A program made the translations under genes and the position numbers. Under the pieces are notes generated by a model that was given only the letters and a program-made list of their open reading frames with translations, searched no databases and was not told the DNA's origin. Below are positions 1 through 11,068 of a stretch of DNA of 64,000 nucleotides, piece by piece. This DNA comes from Streptomyces sp. Edi4 (lineage in GTDB: Bacteria; Actinomycetota; Actinomycetes; Streptomycetales; Streptomycetaceae), in contig NZ_JBEJGY010000004.1 in NCBI RefSeq assembly GCF_040253615.1, forward strand, positions 1,860,001-1,924,000. Direction: 5' to 3'. Every line of letters starts with the position of its first letter. The stretch's first letter is position 1.

Positions 1-1348
1 ACCGCACGTCGTCCTGGCCCTCGAAGCCCTTGATCTGGAAGCGCCGGTACTCGCTCTTGCGCGCCAGACCGTCCTCGAAGACGACCATCGACGCCACGAC
101 GTCGTCACCCTGAAGGTGCGAGATGTCGAAGCACTCGATGCGCAGCGGCGCGCTGTCGAGCTCCAGGGCGGTGGCGATCTCCTCCAGGGCGCGCGAGCGC
201 GTCGTGAGGTCGGACGCGCGCTTGGTCTTGTGCAGCATGAGGGCCTGCTGGGCATTGCGCGCGACCGTCACCATCAGGGCCTTCTTGTCGCCGCGCTGCG
301 GAATGCGCAGCGAGACGTTGGATCCGCGCCGCGCGGCGAGCCAGCCGCTCACCGCGTCCGCGTCCTCGGGCAGCGCCGGGACCAGGACCTCCTTGGGTAC
401 GGTGTCGCCGCTCTCCTCCCCGTACAGCTGCTGGAGCGCGTGCTCGACCAGGCCCGCGGTGTCGACCGCCTCGACCTTGTCGGTGACCCAGCCGCGCTGG
501 CCGCGCACCCGGCCGCCGCGCACGTGGAAGATCTGGACGGCTGCCTCCAGCTCGTCCTCGGCGACCGCGATGAGGTCGGCGTCGGTGGCGTCGGTGAAGA
601 CCACCGCGTTCTTCTCCAGCGCCTTGCGCAGCGCCTCCCGGTCGTCGCGCAGCCGCGCCGCGCGCTCGTACTCCATGTCCTCGGCCGCGGCCATCATGTC
701 CTGCTCGACGCGGCGCAGATGGGCGCCGGTGCGGCCGGCCATGAAGTCGCAGAAGTCCTCGGCCAGTTCGCGGTGTTCCTCGGGGGTGACGCGGCCGACG
801 CAGGGCGCCGCGCACTTGCCGATGTAGCCGAGCAGGCAGGGGCGGCCGATCTGGGCCGAGCGCTTGAACACGCCGGCCGAGCAGGTGCGGACCGGGAAGA
901 CGCGCAGCATCAGGTCGACGGTCTCGCGGATCGCCCAGGCCTGCCCGTACGGGCCGAAGTAGCGCACACCCTTCTTCTTGGCGCCGCGCATGACCTGGAC
1001 GCGGGGGAACTCCTCGTTCATCGTCACCGCGAGGTAGGGATAGCTCTTGTCGTCGCGGTACTTGACGTTGAAGCGGGGGTCGAACTCCTTGATCCAGGAG
1101 TATTCGAGCTGCAACGCCTCGACTTCGGTGGCGACGACGGTCCACTCCACGGAGGCGGCCGTGGTGACCATCGTGGCCGTGCGGGGGTGCAGACTCGTCA
1201 GTGGCTGGAAGTAGTTGGCGAGCCGCTGGCGCAGGGACTTCGCCTTCCCGACGTAGATCACCCGGCGGTGTTCGTCGCGGAATTTGTAGACCCCCGGCGA
1301 GTCGGGGATCTGTCCCGGCTTGGGGCGGTAGGTGGAGGGGTCTGCCAT
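1..1348 (-). CDS. uvrC: UvrABC excinuclease subunit C (3' end beyond window)
   Basis: UvrC makes the two incisions in nucleotide excision repair after UvrA/UvrB damage recognition. The 449 visible residues start [20 protein letters not shown] and carry the N-terminal GIY-YIG nuclease ([20 protein letters not shown], about residues 19-38), the conserved region around [17 protein letters not shown], and the UVR helix that contacts UvrB ([20 protein letters not shown]). The C-terminal RNase H-like nuclease and HhH domains lie outside the window. The ATG at 1348 is chosen because a promoter -10 box ends 7 nt upstream, which predicts a leaderless mRNA, and because the protein begins as the family usually does. 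Family assignment is certain; only the 3' end is missing. Confidence 0.97.
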   Translation of the reverse strand, partial: MADPSTYRPKPGQIPDSPGVYKFRDEHRRVIYVGKAKSLRQRLANYFQPLTSLHPRTATMVTTAASVEWTVVATEVEALQLEYSWIKEFDPRFNVKYRDDKSYPYLAVTMNEEFPRVQVMRGAKKKGVRYFGPYGQAWAIRETVDLMLRVFPVRTCSAGVFKRSAQIGRPCLLGYIGKCAAPCVGRVTPEEHRELAEDFCDFMAGRTGAHLRRVEQDMMAAAEDMEYERAARLRDDREALRKALEKNAVVFTDATDADLIAVAEDELEAAVQIFHVRGGRVRGQRGWVTDKVEAVDTAGLVEHALQQLYGEESGDTVPKEVLVPALPEDADAVSGWLAARRGSNVSLRIPQRGDKKALMVTVARNAQQALMLHKTKRASDLTTRSRALEEIATALELDSAPLRIECFDISHLQGDDVVASMVVFEDGLARKSEYRRFQIKGFEGQDDVR

Positions 1349-1355
1349 GCCCACC

Positions 1356-1378
1356 ACCCTACTGTCGCCCACCGACAC
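1356..1378 (-). promoter_or_regulatory. RecA-NDp/PafBC-type promoter of uvrC
   Basis: Read on the minus strand this is GTGTCGGTG, 8 nt, then TAGGGT, with 7 nt to the uvrC ATG. It matches the LexA-independent damage promoter pattern TTGTCRGTG-N8-TANNNT except at the first base. The spacing places the transcription start on or next to the start codon. The assignment is inferred from motif and spacing only. Confidence 0.7.
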
Positions 1379-1423
1379 CCCACCCCCTCCGGGGCTCCGC
1401 CCCGGCCACCACCGCCCCCGCCA

Positions 1424-1609
1424 GGGGCGCGGGGAACTGCGCGCCCAGCCACGCGCGGCCAGCAGGCAAGACCCCTGGGGATCCGCCCCAAGCCCCCCTT
1501 CGCGCTGAAGGCGCTCGTCCTCAAACGCCGGACAGGCTGAAGATGCCGATCCGGGCCGGCGCGAAGCAGTCGGGGGCGCGGGGAACTGCGCGCCCAGCCA
1601 CGCGCGGCC
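1424..1609. repeat. Pair of identical 37-bp intergenic repeats (1424-1460 and 1573-1609)
   Basis: Two exact 37-bp copies built around GGGGAACTGCGCGCCCAGCC lie in the same orientation 149 bp apart in the 343-bp gap between uvrC and the next gene. Between them is a segment containing CGTCCTCAAACGCCGGACAG. From memory, both elements recur in Streptomyces intergenic regions, so this looks like a composite of dispersed genus-wide repeats. I see no gene in 1349-1691. Confidence 0.75.
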
Positions 1610-1691
1610 CGCGCGGAGGCGGGGCTCCGGGGGCGCGGGCGGGCGTGGGCCGGTGCGGGGCCGTGGGGTGTGCCCCGCACCGACCCGGGCG

Positions 1692-2561
1692 TCACTCCTG
1701 GTCCACGCCCGCGCGACGCCGGCGGACCACGACGGCCCCGGCCAGACCAAGCACGAGCACCGCACCCGCCCCGGCCACACCGAAGACCACCGTCCCCGAC
1801 GTGTCACCCCGGCCCGCGACGACCGCGGCCTGCGCCGCCTGGGCCCGGGACTCCCCGGCCGTCTCCGCGTACCCGCCCGCCTTGCCGGACCTGTCGTACG
1901 CCGACCCCGGCAACTTGTCGCCGTACGCCCGTGCCACCCGCTTCTGGTACCCGGCCAGCGTCGTCCCGTTCGCGCCCACCGCCTTGACCGCGTCGTCGTC
2001 CAGCGGCAGCACCTTGTTGCCCTTCTCCACGTACCAGGCGTTGATCTGCGGCTCCTGGAACACGGTCCCGCCGGGCAGCTTCGCGGCGCCGGCCTCGGCG
2101 TAGTGGGACTCGTCGTCGCCGGTGGCTATGTTGACGACCTTCCAGGACGAGCCCTGGGGGACCGTCCACAGCGAGGCCTTCTGCCCGTCGGAGGAGACGG
2201 CCGTGGAGGCCAGGTACTCCAGCTGGGCGACGGGCGCGCCGGCCTTGCCCGCCACGAACGCCTCGGACAGCGCGTAGACGGGCACGGCGTCACCCTCGAT
2301 GCGCGGGGACGCGGCCTTCAGCGCCACCTTGCCGTCCCGCGCGAAGAAGCGGGAGAGCGTGTCGAGGGTGGCGGGGGCGGACGCGGCCTCGTGCGCCGCC
2401 GCCCTGGACTGGGCGGAGGCCAGCGGCGCCTGGTCGGCGAGGGCGTGCGGGGCCGCGAGCCCGACAAGGGCGGCGGCCACGGCCACCGGCGCGGTCAGGA
2501 AGCCAGCCCTGGGGGTGAGGCGGGTGCGGCGGGAGAGGCGGGTCGACTTCATCGTGCTCAC
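1692..2561 (-). CDS. Secreted, C-terminally membrane-anchored protein of unknown function
   Basis: 289 residues from a GTG start ([20 protein letters not shown]). The N-terminus is a basic, hydrophobic signal peptide ending near PHALADQ. A soluble extracytoplasmic region follows, and the C-terminus has one membrane helix (about [20 protein letters not shown]) followed by [10 protein letters not shown], so the protein should be held on the outer face of the membrane. I do not recognise the central domain. The start codon overlaps the stop of the upstream protease gene (GTGA, 2558-2561), which implies translational coupling and a shared task, such as tethering or inhibiting the protease. An internal ATG at 2552 is the alternative start. 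Confidence 0.75.
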   Translation of the reverse strand: MSTMKSTRLSRRTRLTPRAGFLTAPVAVAAALVGLAAPHALADQAPLASAQSRAAAHEAASAPATLDTLSRFFARDGKVALKAASPRIEGDAVPVYALSEAFVAGKAGAPVAQLEYLASTAVSSDGQKASLWTVPQGSSWKVVNIATGDDESHYAEAGAAKLPGGTVFQEPQINAWYVEKGNKVLPLDDDAVKAVGANGTTLAGYQKRVARAYGDKLPGSAYDRSGKAGGYAETAGESRAQAAQAAVVAGRGDTSGTVVFGVAGAGAVLVLGLAGAVVVRRRRAGVDQE

Positions 2562-3178
2562 GCCCCGATCCGGTAGAGCGAGTGGGTCCAGGAGAAGGAG
2601 TTGTTGTTGACGTACCAGTCGTGCGCCGCCCAGTTGTAGCGCGTGCTTGAGGGCCAGGGATCGCCCCAGTACACCCACGAGTTGGCGTCGTCGTAGCCGT
2701 ACACCACGTGCATGTGGCCACCGCCGCTCGACCACTGGATGCGGGTCTCGATGGGACGGTTGTTGTTGATCTCGGTCTGTACGGTCGAATACCGCAGCCA
2801 ACCGGTCACGTAGGAGCCGGAGCTGATGCCCGCCCAGTCGAGCGCGTTCTGCACATTGCCGAGGTCCGCCTGCCAGTTGGGGCAGTCGTAGCCCTGCGTC
2901 CGGCCGAAGGCGGCGTTGCAGAACTGGTTCTGGGTGTAGGTGCGGCCGAACCAGGTGGCGATGGTGTTGCCGCTGCCGGCCCAGCACCAGTTGTCCTTCT
3001 GCTGGGACTGCATGGTGATGTTGAGCCGCTTGGAACCGGTGGTGCTCGCCGCGGCGGCTGCGGCGGGCACCGGCTTGTCGTGGTGCGGGGCGGCGGCGGT
3101 GGCTGTCGCCGTGGGGGCGGCGAACAGGGCCGCCACCACGAGGGTGAGGGCCGAAAGCCGTCTCTTCTTGTCGCGCAT
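2558..3178 (-). CDS. Secreted papain-like cysteine peptidase (C39/AvrRpt2-like)
   Basis: 206 residues. Residues 1-30 are a Sec signal peptide (MRDKKRRLSALTLVVAALFA, then an Ala/Thr-rich region). The mature part has the papain-fold signature: Gln59/60 as probable oxyanion residue, nucleophile Cys65 in NWCWAGSG, His155 in GGGHMHVVYGYDD, and Asp173 in YWGDPWP. This order fits the AvrRpt2-like/C39-like papain family rather than classical cathepsins. Asn- and Trp-rich surfaces and extra cysteines (87, 99) suit an exported enzyme. It is the first gene of a two-gene unit coupled to the membrane-anchored partner. Substrate is unknown; peptide maturation or defence are possible. Confidence 0.85.
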   Translation of the reverse strand: MRDKKRRLSALTLVVAALFAAPTATATAAAPHHDKPVPAAAAAASTTGSKRLNITMQSQQKDNWCWAGSGNTIATWFGRTYTQNQFCNAAFGRTQGYDCPNWQADLGNVQNALDWAGISSGSYVTGWLRYSTVQTEINNNRPIETRIQWSSGGGHMHVVYGYDDANSWVYWGDPWPSSTRYNWAAHDWYVNNNSFSWTHSLYRIGA

Positions 3179-3303
3179 CGCGTTCCTCCCATGGCGGGGT
3201 GGGGGGTGGGGATGGTGGAGGGAGCGCGTCCGGACGCTTGTCGTTGAGCATCGGACGTTGTCGAGAACAGGTCAACGCGCTTCAATGCGGGGTGGGACGC
3301 GGG

Positions 3304-3403
3304 TGTGAACGAAGTGGCCGGAGTGTGAACAACTCCTCGTCCACCACCAGGTTTTCCCCGACCTGCCACCACGCCGCGCCCACCCCCCACCGTGAACGTT
3401 CAC
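3304..3403. promoter_or_regulatory. GTGAAC half-sites and 12-bp palindrome in a divergent promoter region
   Basis: GTGTGAAC occurs twice 20 bp apart (3303-3310 and 3323-3330), and a perfect 12-bp palindrome GTGAACGTTCAC sits at 3392-3403 immediately before the ribosome binding site of the HTH gene. Two-turn spacing plus a palindrome of the same half-site suggests an operator, possibly for the adjacent HTH protein acting on itself and on the divergent protease pair. This is an inference from pattern only. Confidence 0.4.
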
Positions 3404-3417
3404 TGAGGAGTCCGGCC

Positions 3418-4344
3418 ATGCTCCACACCGAGTCCGACCTGGAACAGGCGCTGCACACCGGCCCCTTCCACCTGGCCCTGCGCGCCGCGCTCTCCGTACG
3501 GGGCCTGCCGCTCCAGCGCGTCCAGCACCATCTCGCCGGGCGCGGCATCAAGGTCGGTGTGACCAGCCTGAGTTACTGGCAGCAAGGGGCGCGCCGGCCG
3601 CAGCGCGCCGAGTCGCTGCGCGCCGTACGCGGCCTCGAGGACGTCCTCGGGCTACCCGCCAACTCCCTGCTGCGCCTGCTCGACGACCCGTCCACGGCCG
3701 AGGTGGACCGGCCCGCCGGGCGGCGCACCTACCGTTCGCTCGTCGAGGCGTCGGGCGTGGTGGAACAGCTCATCGCCGGTCTTGAGGCGCCGGTGGACGG
3801 CGGCCTGCACACCGTCGGCCACCACGAGCGCATCCGCATCGGCGCGGGCCGTGAGCTGCAAGGGCGCGACTCGCAACACGTGGTGCGGGCCCACCGCGAC
3901 GGCGTCGACCGCTATCTGGCCATCCACCGGGGGGACCCGGGGTGCGATCCGGGGCGGGTGGAGGTGCGCGCGGGCGAGAACTGCCGGACCGGGCGGGTGC
4001 GCTGGGACGCCACCACCGGGGTCCTGGTCGCCGAGCTGCTGTTCGACACGCGGCTGAGGGCCGGTGAGACGTTTCTGTTCGAGTACGGCTTCGAGGACGG
4101 CACGGGCGGCCCGAGCCAGGAGTACGTACGGGGCTTCACCTTCGCCGGCGGCCAGTACGTGCTCCAGGTGCGCTTCGACGACCGGGCGCTGCCGGCCCGC
4201 TGCCGCCGCTTCGCCCAGACCTCCACGGGAGCCACCCGCTCGGGGCGCAGCGACCTCACCCTCAGCGGGCGCCACCGCTCGGTGCACCTGGTGGAGCAGG
4301 GGGTGCGGCCCGGCATCCTGGGCATCGACTGGGACTGGGAGTGA
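3418..4344 (+). CDS. Helix-turn-helix (XRE-like) protein with large unknown C-terminal region
   Basis: 308 residues from the ATG at 3418, which has a good Shine-Dalgarno (GAGGAG at 3405-3410). Much longer upstream reading is open but lacks any initiation signal. Residues about 18-80 form a XRE-type HTH region (LRAALSVRGLPLQRVQHHLA, then SYWQQGARRPQRAESLRAV). The rest (about 100-308) resembles no enzyme I know and is predicted to be mostly beta strand, ending GILGIDWDWE. It is divergent from the protease pair, and the intervening DNA carries repeated GTGAAC sites. Probably a DNA-binding regulator with a sensing domain; the ligand is unknown. Confidence 0.75.
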   Translation: MLHTESDLEQALHTGPFHLALRAALSVRGLPLQRVQHHLAGRGIKVGVTSLSYWQQGARRPQRAESLRAVRGLEDVLGLPANSLLRLLDDPSTAEVDRPAGRRTYRSLVEASGVVEQLIAGLEAPVDGGLHTVGHHERIRIGAGRELQGRDSQHVVRAHRDGVDRYLAIHRGDPGCDPGRVEVRAGENCRTGRVRWDATTGVLVAELLFDTRLRAGETFLFEYGFEDGTGGPSQEYVRGFTFAGGQYVLQVRFDDRALPARCRRFAQTSTGATRSGRSDLTLSGRHRSVHLVEQGVRPGILGIDWDWE

Positions 4345-4378
4345 CCCCACGCGCCCGGGCGGCTCCCAGTGAGCGGCC

Positions 4379-4807
4379 CTAGGCGTCGGGCCCGGCCACC
4401 AGCTGCCCGTCCTTGAGCTTGACCGGCACCGACGGCAGCGGCACGGTGGCCGGGCCCTGCACGGGCTTGCCGGTCATCACGTTGAAGCGGCTGCCGTGAC
4501 AGGGGCAGTTCGCGTGGCCGTCCTCGATCTTCTCCAGGAGGCAGCCGGCGTGCGTGCACTGCGCGCTGAACGCCTTGTACTCGCCCTTCGCCGGGCAGCA
4601 CACCATGACCCGCTGCTCGCGGTAGAGCTTGGCGCCGCCGACGGGGACCGCGTCGGGCGAGCCGAGCGGTTCGGGGGCGGTAGGGGTCGGCGTCTCGGCG
4701 TGGCCGAGCTTGGACTCGGTGGAGCAGGCGGCTACGCCGACCCCCGCGGCCCCGGCGAGGGCGGCGCCTTTCAGCACGGTGCGACGGGCGGCGGGCTGGC
4801 CGGTCAT
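4379..4807 (-). CDS. Tat-exported Rieske [2Fe-2S] lipoprotein
   Basis: 142 residues. The N-terminus has a twin-arginine motif (RRTVLKGA) and a lipobox ending at Cys28 (VAAC), predicting folded export by Tat and lipid anchoring. The C-terminal Rieske domain has cluster ligands Cys84 and His86 in CTHAGC and Cys101 and His104 in CPCHGS. Cys89 and Cys103 are the usual disulfide pair of high-potential Rieske proteins. The size fits the stand-alone Rieske lipoproteins common in Streptomyces. It is not next to cytochrome or oxygenase genes, so the electron partner is unknown. It is convergent with the HTH gene. Confidence 0.92.
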   Translation of the reverse strand: MTGQPAARRTVLKGAALAGAAGVGVAACSTESKLGHAETPTPTAPEPLGSPDAVPVGGAKLYREQRVMVCCPAKGEYKAFSAQCTHAGCLLEKIEDGHANCPCHGSRFNVMTGKPVQGPATVPLPSVPVKLKDGQLVAGPDA

Positions 4808-4969
4808 GGCTACTCCACTGAATCACTGGATCACGGCCGGCCACCGGCGACGGCCCCAGGAGACCGCCCCACAACCGACCCGGGTTGCACACCCGACGAT
4901 ACCGGCGCATCCCCCACCCCTTACGCCGGGGCCGCCCGACGGGGACGGCCCGGACCAGGCCCATGCCGG

Positions 4970-5660
4970 CATGGCCCCCACCCCCTGAAGCCGGGGCGGG
5001 GCAGGCACGGCTGTACGGACGGGCCGTCGCACGCGGGCGGGGAGGGCCCGGCCACTGCCCGGGACACACCAAGCCCGCCTCCGGCCGGAGCGGGCAGGGC
5101 TGTGCGGGCAGGCCACCGCACCCCGGCGAGGGGACCCGACCGTTTCCCGGGACACGCCAAACCGGCCCCGGCCAGGAAAGGCACGGCTCGGCGGGTCGGC
5201 CCCGCACGCGGGCCGGGAGAACCTCGCCATTGCCCGGGACACGCCAAGCCACCGCCCGGAGGCACGGTTGTACGGGTATGCCGCCGCACGCGGGCGAGAG
5301 GGGCCAACCCGGGACGCGCCAATCCTGCCCCTTGACCGGGGCTGGCACGGCTGTGCGGGTGCGGGCCGCCCATGCCGGCATGGCCACGCGGCGCCTGGCC
5401 GGGGCGGAGCAGGGGGGATGTGCGGGCAATTTGCCGCACACGGGCGGGGAGGGCCCGGCGTTTCCCGGGACGCGTCAACCCGGCCCCCTCGCCGGGGACG
5501 GCTGTACGGGCGGGCCACACGGACCCGGCCACTGCCTGGGATACGCCCATCCCGGCCCCGGTCGGAACGGGCACGGCTCTACGGGCGGGCCGCCGCACCC
5601 CGGCGGGTGGATCCGGCCCTTTGGCCAGGGGGCGCGGCTCGGTGGGCGGGCTGCCGTACG
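4970..5660. repeat. Degenerate tandem repeat array, about 9 units of 60-89 bp
   Basis: The 970-bp gene-free interval 4808-5777 is largely filled by imperfect repeats. Each unit contains CGGCTGTACGGGCGGGCC-like sequence followed by a TTGCCCGGGACACGCCAA-like block. The CTGTACGG-like anchor starts at 5011, 5100, 5187, 5268, 5351, 5419, 5502, 5578 and 5638, giving spacings of 89, 87, 81, 83, 68, 83, 76 and 60 bp. Two copies of the palindrome CCATGCCGGCATGG occur at 4961-4974 and 5370-5383. The spacings are mostly not multiples of three, which argues against a repeat protein. No promoter or RNA gene is evident. Confidence 0.75.
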
Positions 5661-5765
5661 GGGCCGGGAGGGAGGGCCCAGTCATTGCGCCGGGCTGCGG
5701 CCCGCGCGGCGGCCGGGAGGCGGGCCACCCCTGGCCGGGGGCTGCGGCGCGATGGCGGGATGGGT

Positions 5766-5771
5766 TACGTT
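5766..5771 (+). promoter_or_regulatory. -10 box of leaderless PfkB kinase gene
   Basis: TACGTT lies 6 nt before GTG 5778 and fits TANNNT. The placement selects GTG 5778 over the in-frame ATG at 5760, because transcription should begin at the GTG. No convincing Shine-Dalgarno precedes either codon. Confidence 0.55.
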
Positions 5772-5777
5772 CTGGCC

Positions 5778-6674
5778 GTGATCGTCGTCGCCGGAGAATC
5801 CCTCATCGACCTCGTGCCGCAGCACCCCGAAAATCCGCTGGGGCCGCTGGCGCCACGTCTGGGGGGCGGCCCGTACAACACGGCCGTCGCCCTGGGGCGG
5901 CTCGGTGCGCCGGTGGCCTTCTGCTCGCGGATGTCCACGGACGGCTTCGGCGAAGCCCTCATCGCCGGCCTGCGCAGGGCCGGCGTGGACACCTCGCTGG
6001 TGCAGCGCGGCCCGGAACCGACTCCGCTCGCAGTCGCGACGCTTGCCGCCGACGGCTCCGCGGGGTACGCCTTCCACATGGCCGGCACCGCGGACCGGCT
6101 CTTCGAGCTACCTCCTCAACTGCCCTCCTCCGTCAGCGCGTTGGCGCTGGGCAGCTGCTCCCTGATCCTTGAGCCGGGGGCGAGCGCGTACGAGGCCCTG
6201 CTGCGCAGGGAGGCGGCGCGCGGGGTCCTGACGCTGCTCGACCCCAACATCCGCCCGGCCCTGATCCCGGACCCGGACGCCTTCAAGGCCCGCTTCGTGA
6301 GCCGACTGCCGTACGTCTCCCTCCTGAAGCTGTCCGAGGAGGACGCGGCATGGCTGGGCGGGACGCCCCAGGAGTGGCTGCGGGAGGGCCCGCGCGCGGT
6401 GGTGGTCACGCGGGGCGGGGAGGGCCTGACGGTCCACACCGCGCGGGGCGCCGAGCATTCCGTACCGGCCGAGCGGGTGGAGGTGGCGGACACGATCGGC
6501 GCCGGCGACACGGTGAACGCGGTGCTGCTGCACCGCCTCGCGCCCCACCCCGAAGCCCTGGCCGCGGCGGACTGGCCGTCGGTCCTGCGTCACGCGGCGA
6601 AAGCGGCGGCCCTGACCTGCACGAAGAGGGGCGCCGAGCCCCCCACAGCAGAGGAACTGACCACCCACGCGTAG
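5778..6674 (+). CDS. PfkB-family carbohydrate kinase (fructokinase-like)
   Basis: 298 residues. The N-terminus VIVVAGESLIDLVP is the usual first strand of fructokinase-like PfkB enzymes, and GGGPYNTAVALGRLG is the first PfkB signature (sugar-binding Gly-rich turn). The second signature is DTIGAGDTVNAVLL, with the Asp of GAGD as the catalytic base. It should phosphorylate a sugar or sugar-like alcohol with ATP in the cytoplasm. The start is GTG 5778 (leaderless); ATG 5760 would add six residues. It stands alone between the repeat array and the uvrA 3' region, so the substrate cannot be read from context. Confidence 0.9.
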   Translation: MIVVAGESLIDLVPQHPENPLGPLAPRLGGGPYNTAVALGRLGAPVAFCSRMSTDGFGEALIAGLRRAGVDTSLVQRGPEPTPLAVATLAADGSAGYAFHMAGTADRLFELPPQLPSSVSALALGSCSLILEPGASAYEALLRREAARGVLTLLDPNIRPALIPDPDAFKARFVSRLPYVSLLKLSEEDAAWLGGTPQEWLREGPRAVVVTRGGEGLTVHTARGAEHSVPAERVEVADTIGAGDTVNAVLLHRLAPHPEALAAADWPSVLRHAAKAAALTCTKRGAEPPTAEELTTHA

Positions 6675-6867
6675 AGCGGGGGCCAGCCCGGTGACCTAGG
6701 CACCCGCCCCGCCGCAGGCCAGGCCCCCGCCCGGGCTCGGGCCCGGGCCCGGGCTCCGGGGCCCCAACCATCCCATCCCGCCGCGAGGGCACAACCGTCC
6801 CGAGCCCACCCCACCGCAGGGGTGCAGGGGCCGCGGCCCCCACCGGGGCACGGGGCCGCCGGCCCCG

Positions 6868-6978
6868 CCCCGGGGCCTCAGCACCCGCCCTGCGGCAAAG
6901 GCGCAGGGAGCGCGGCCCCCGCCCGGGGCCTCAGCACCCGCCCCGCGGCAAAGGCGCAGGGAGCGCGGCCCCCGCCGG
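6868..6978. repeat. Two tandem copies of a 53-bp GC-rich repeat
   Basis: In the 452-bp gap 6675-7126 between convergent genes, a 53-bp unit starting CGGGGCCTCAGCACCCGCCC is repeated head to tail (about 6871-6923 and 6924-6976) with one or two mismatches, and partial copies flank it. The rest of the gap is low-complexity GC-rich DNA. I see no gene, hairpin with T-run or promoter in it. Confidence 0.7.
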
Positions 6979-7126
6979 GGTACGGGGCCACCCCTACCCG
7001 GGCTCGGAATGGCCCGGGCCCCCGGTGGCCCAAGCACCCACCCCCCGCACGCGCCCAGCGCCAACGCACGCCGAGCGCGCCACCCCACCCCCGGCGGGTT
7101 TCGGGAAGGGGTGGGGTGGGGGCGGC

Positions 7127-10135
<3,009 letters not shown>

Positions 10136-10283
10136 GCCGGTCCGCACCTTTCTAGAGAGAGCGGGGGAGCTGCGGGAGCCCCCGTCCCAGGGTATGGGGG
10201 GCGCCACGGTGATGTCGTTGATTCCTGGATGAATCCGGACAGCTTCCACAACGGTTTTGAGAGGGGAGCCATTCCCGAGCGTA

Positions 10284-10299
10284 TAGCACGCACATTCGA
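10284..10299 (-). promoter_or_regulatory. Degenerate LexA (SOS)-like box upstream of uvrA
   Basis: On the minus strand the 16-mer TCGAATGTGCGTGCTA matches the actinobacterial consensus TCGAAC-RYRY-GTTCGA at 9 of 12 arm positions and at all four RYRY positions. It lies about 150 bp before uvrA in a locally AT-rich stretch next to TGCTATAC, which could be a -10 region. Weak by itself; the location makes it plausible. Confidence 0.35.
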
Positions 10300-10321
10300 T
10301 TTAAGGACTCGTCCGGCCACC

Positions 10322-10350
10322 TTCACCCGATCGAGTGGCGGGGCTATCGT
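10322..10350 (+). promoter_or_regulatory. Promoter of the MDMPI-like gene, leaderless
   Basis: TTCACC (10322-10327), 17-bp spacer, TATCGT (10345-10350), then 7 nt to ATG 10358. The layout fits a housekeeping promoter whose transcript begins at the start codon. Confidence 0.55.
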
Positions 10351-10357
10351 CGGCGCC

Positions 10358-11047
10358 ATGATTGATCACGCACGCGACCTGGCCTCTGTACGCGAAGCCA
10401 CCGAACGGCTGCTGAGCGCGGCCGCCGCACTGGACAACGCCTCCGTCGCCGAGCCGTCACGGCTCCCCGGCTGGAGCCGGGGCCACGTACTGGCCCATGT
10501 CGCCCGGAACGCGGACGCGCTCGTCAACGTGCTGGCCGGGCGGCCCATGTATGCCAGTGCCGAGGCGCGGGACACCGACATCGAGCGGGACGCGCCGCGC
10601 CCGCTGGACGTACAGCTCGCGGACGTCCGCGACAGCGCGGCCGGCTTCCAGGCCGAGGGCGAGGGGATGGCCGACTGGTCGCGCACGGTCGAGCTGCGCA
10701 ATGGCGTCACCGACGCCGCGGCCCGCGTGCCCTTCCGCCGCCTCGTCGAGGTCGAGCTGCACCACGTCGACCTCGGCATCGGCTATGAGCTCGAAGACCT
10801 CGGCGAGGACTTCGTGCGCCGCGAGACCGACTTCCTCGCCGACCGCTTCGCCGGACACGAGGACCTGCCGCCGATCCACCTGAGCGACGACAGGGGCCGC
10901 ACGTGGACCACCGGCGGAGGCGCCGACGCCGAGCCCGTCCACGTGAGCGGCCGCGCCGCCGACCTCATGGGCTGGCTCGCCGGACGCCGCGACGGCGGGG
11001 GCCTGAAGACCGCCGGCGCCGCGCTGCCCGCACTGCCCCCGCTGTGA
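10358..11047 (+). CDS. Mycothiol-dependent maleylpyruvate isomerase-family protein
   Basis: 229 residues. The N-terminal half is a DinB/MDMPI-like helical bundle with the characteristic LPGWSRGHVLAHVARNADAL segment (metal and thiol site: His in GHVLAH) and a later VELHHVDLG motif supplying the other histidines. A C-terminal domain of about 90 residues ends with an SCP-like region (VHVSGRAADLMGWLAGR). The family uses mycothiol for isomerisation or thiol transfer in the cytoplasm; the substrate here is unknown. The start is set by the leaderless promoter. The gene is divergent from uvrA and 21 bp before an MBL hydrolase, a pairing that suggests shared thiol-conjugate metabolism. Confidence 0.88.
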   Translation: MIDHARDLASVREATERLLSAAAALDNASVAEPSRLPGWSRGHVLAHVARNADALVNVLAGRPMYASAEARDTDIERDAPRPLDVQLADVRDSAAGFQAEGEGMADWSRTVELRNGVTDAAARVPFRRLVEVELHHVDLGIGYELEDLGEDFVRRETDFLADRFAGHEDLPPIHLSDDRGRTWTTGGGADAEPVHVSGRAADLMGWLAGRRDGGGLKTAGAALPALPPL

Positions 11048-11056
11048 TCTTGGCGA

Positions 11057-11062
11057 TAGGCT
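11057..11062 (+). promoter_or_regulatory. -10 box of leaderless MBL hydrolase gene
   Basis: TAGGCT sits 6 nt before ATG 11069 in the 21-bp gap after the preceding gene. The MBL gene therefore probably has its own promoter in addition to readthrough. Confidence 0.5.
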
Positions 11063-11068
11063 GATCCC

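Noticed and set aside
4885..5781. Long open frames (both strands) across the 4.97-5.66 kb repeats, which would encode HGCTGGPPHPGE-type repeat proteins
   Set aside because: The repeat units are not multiples of three, all six frames are similarly open because of GC content, and no ribosome binding site or leaderless promoter is present.
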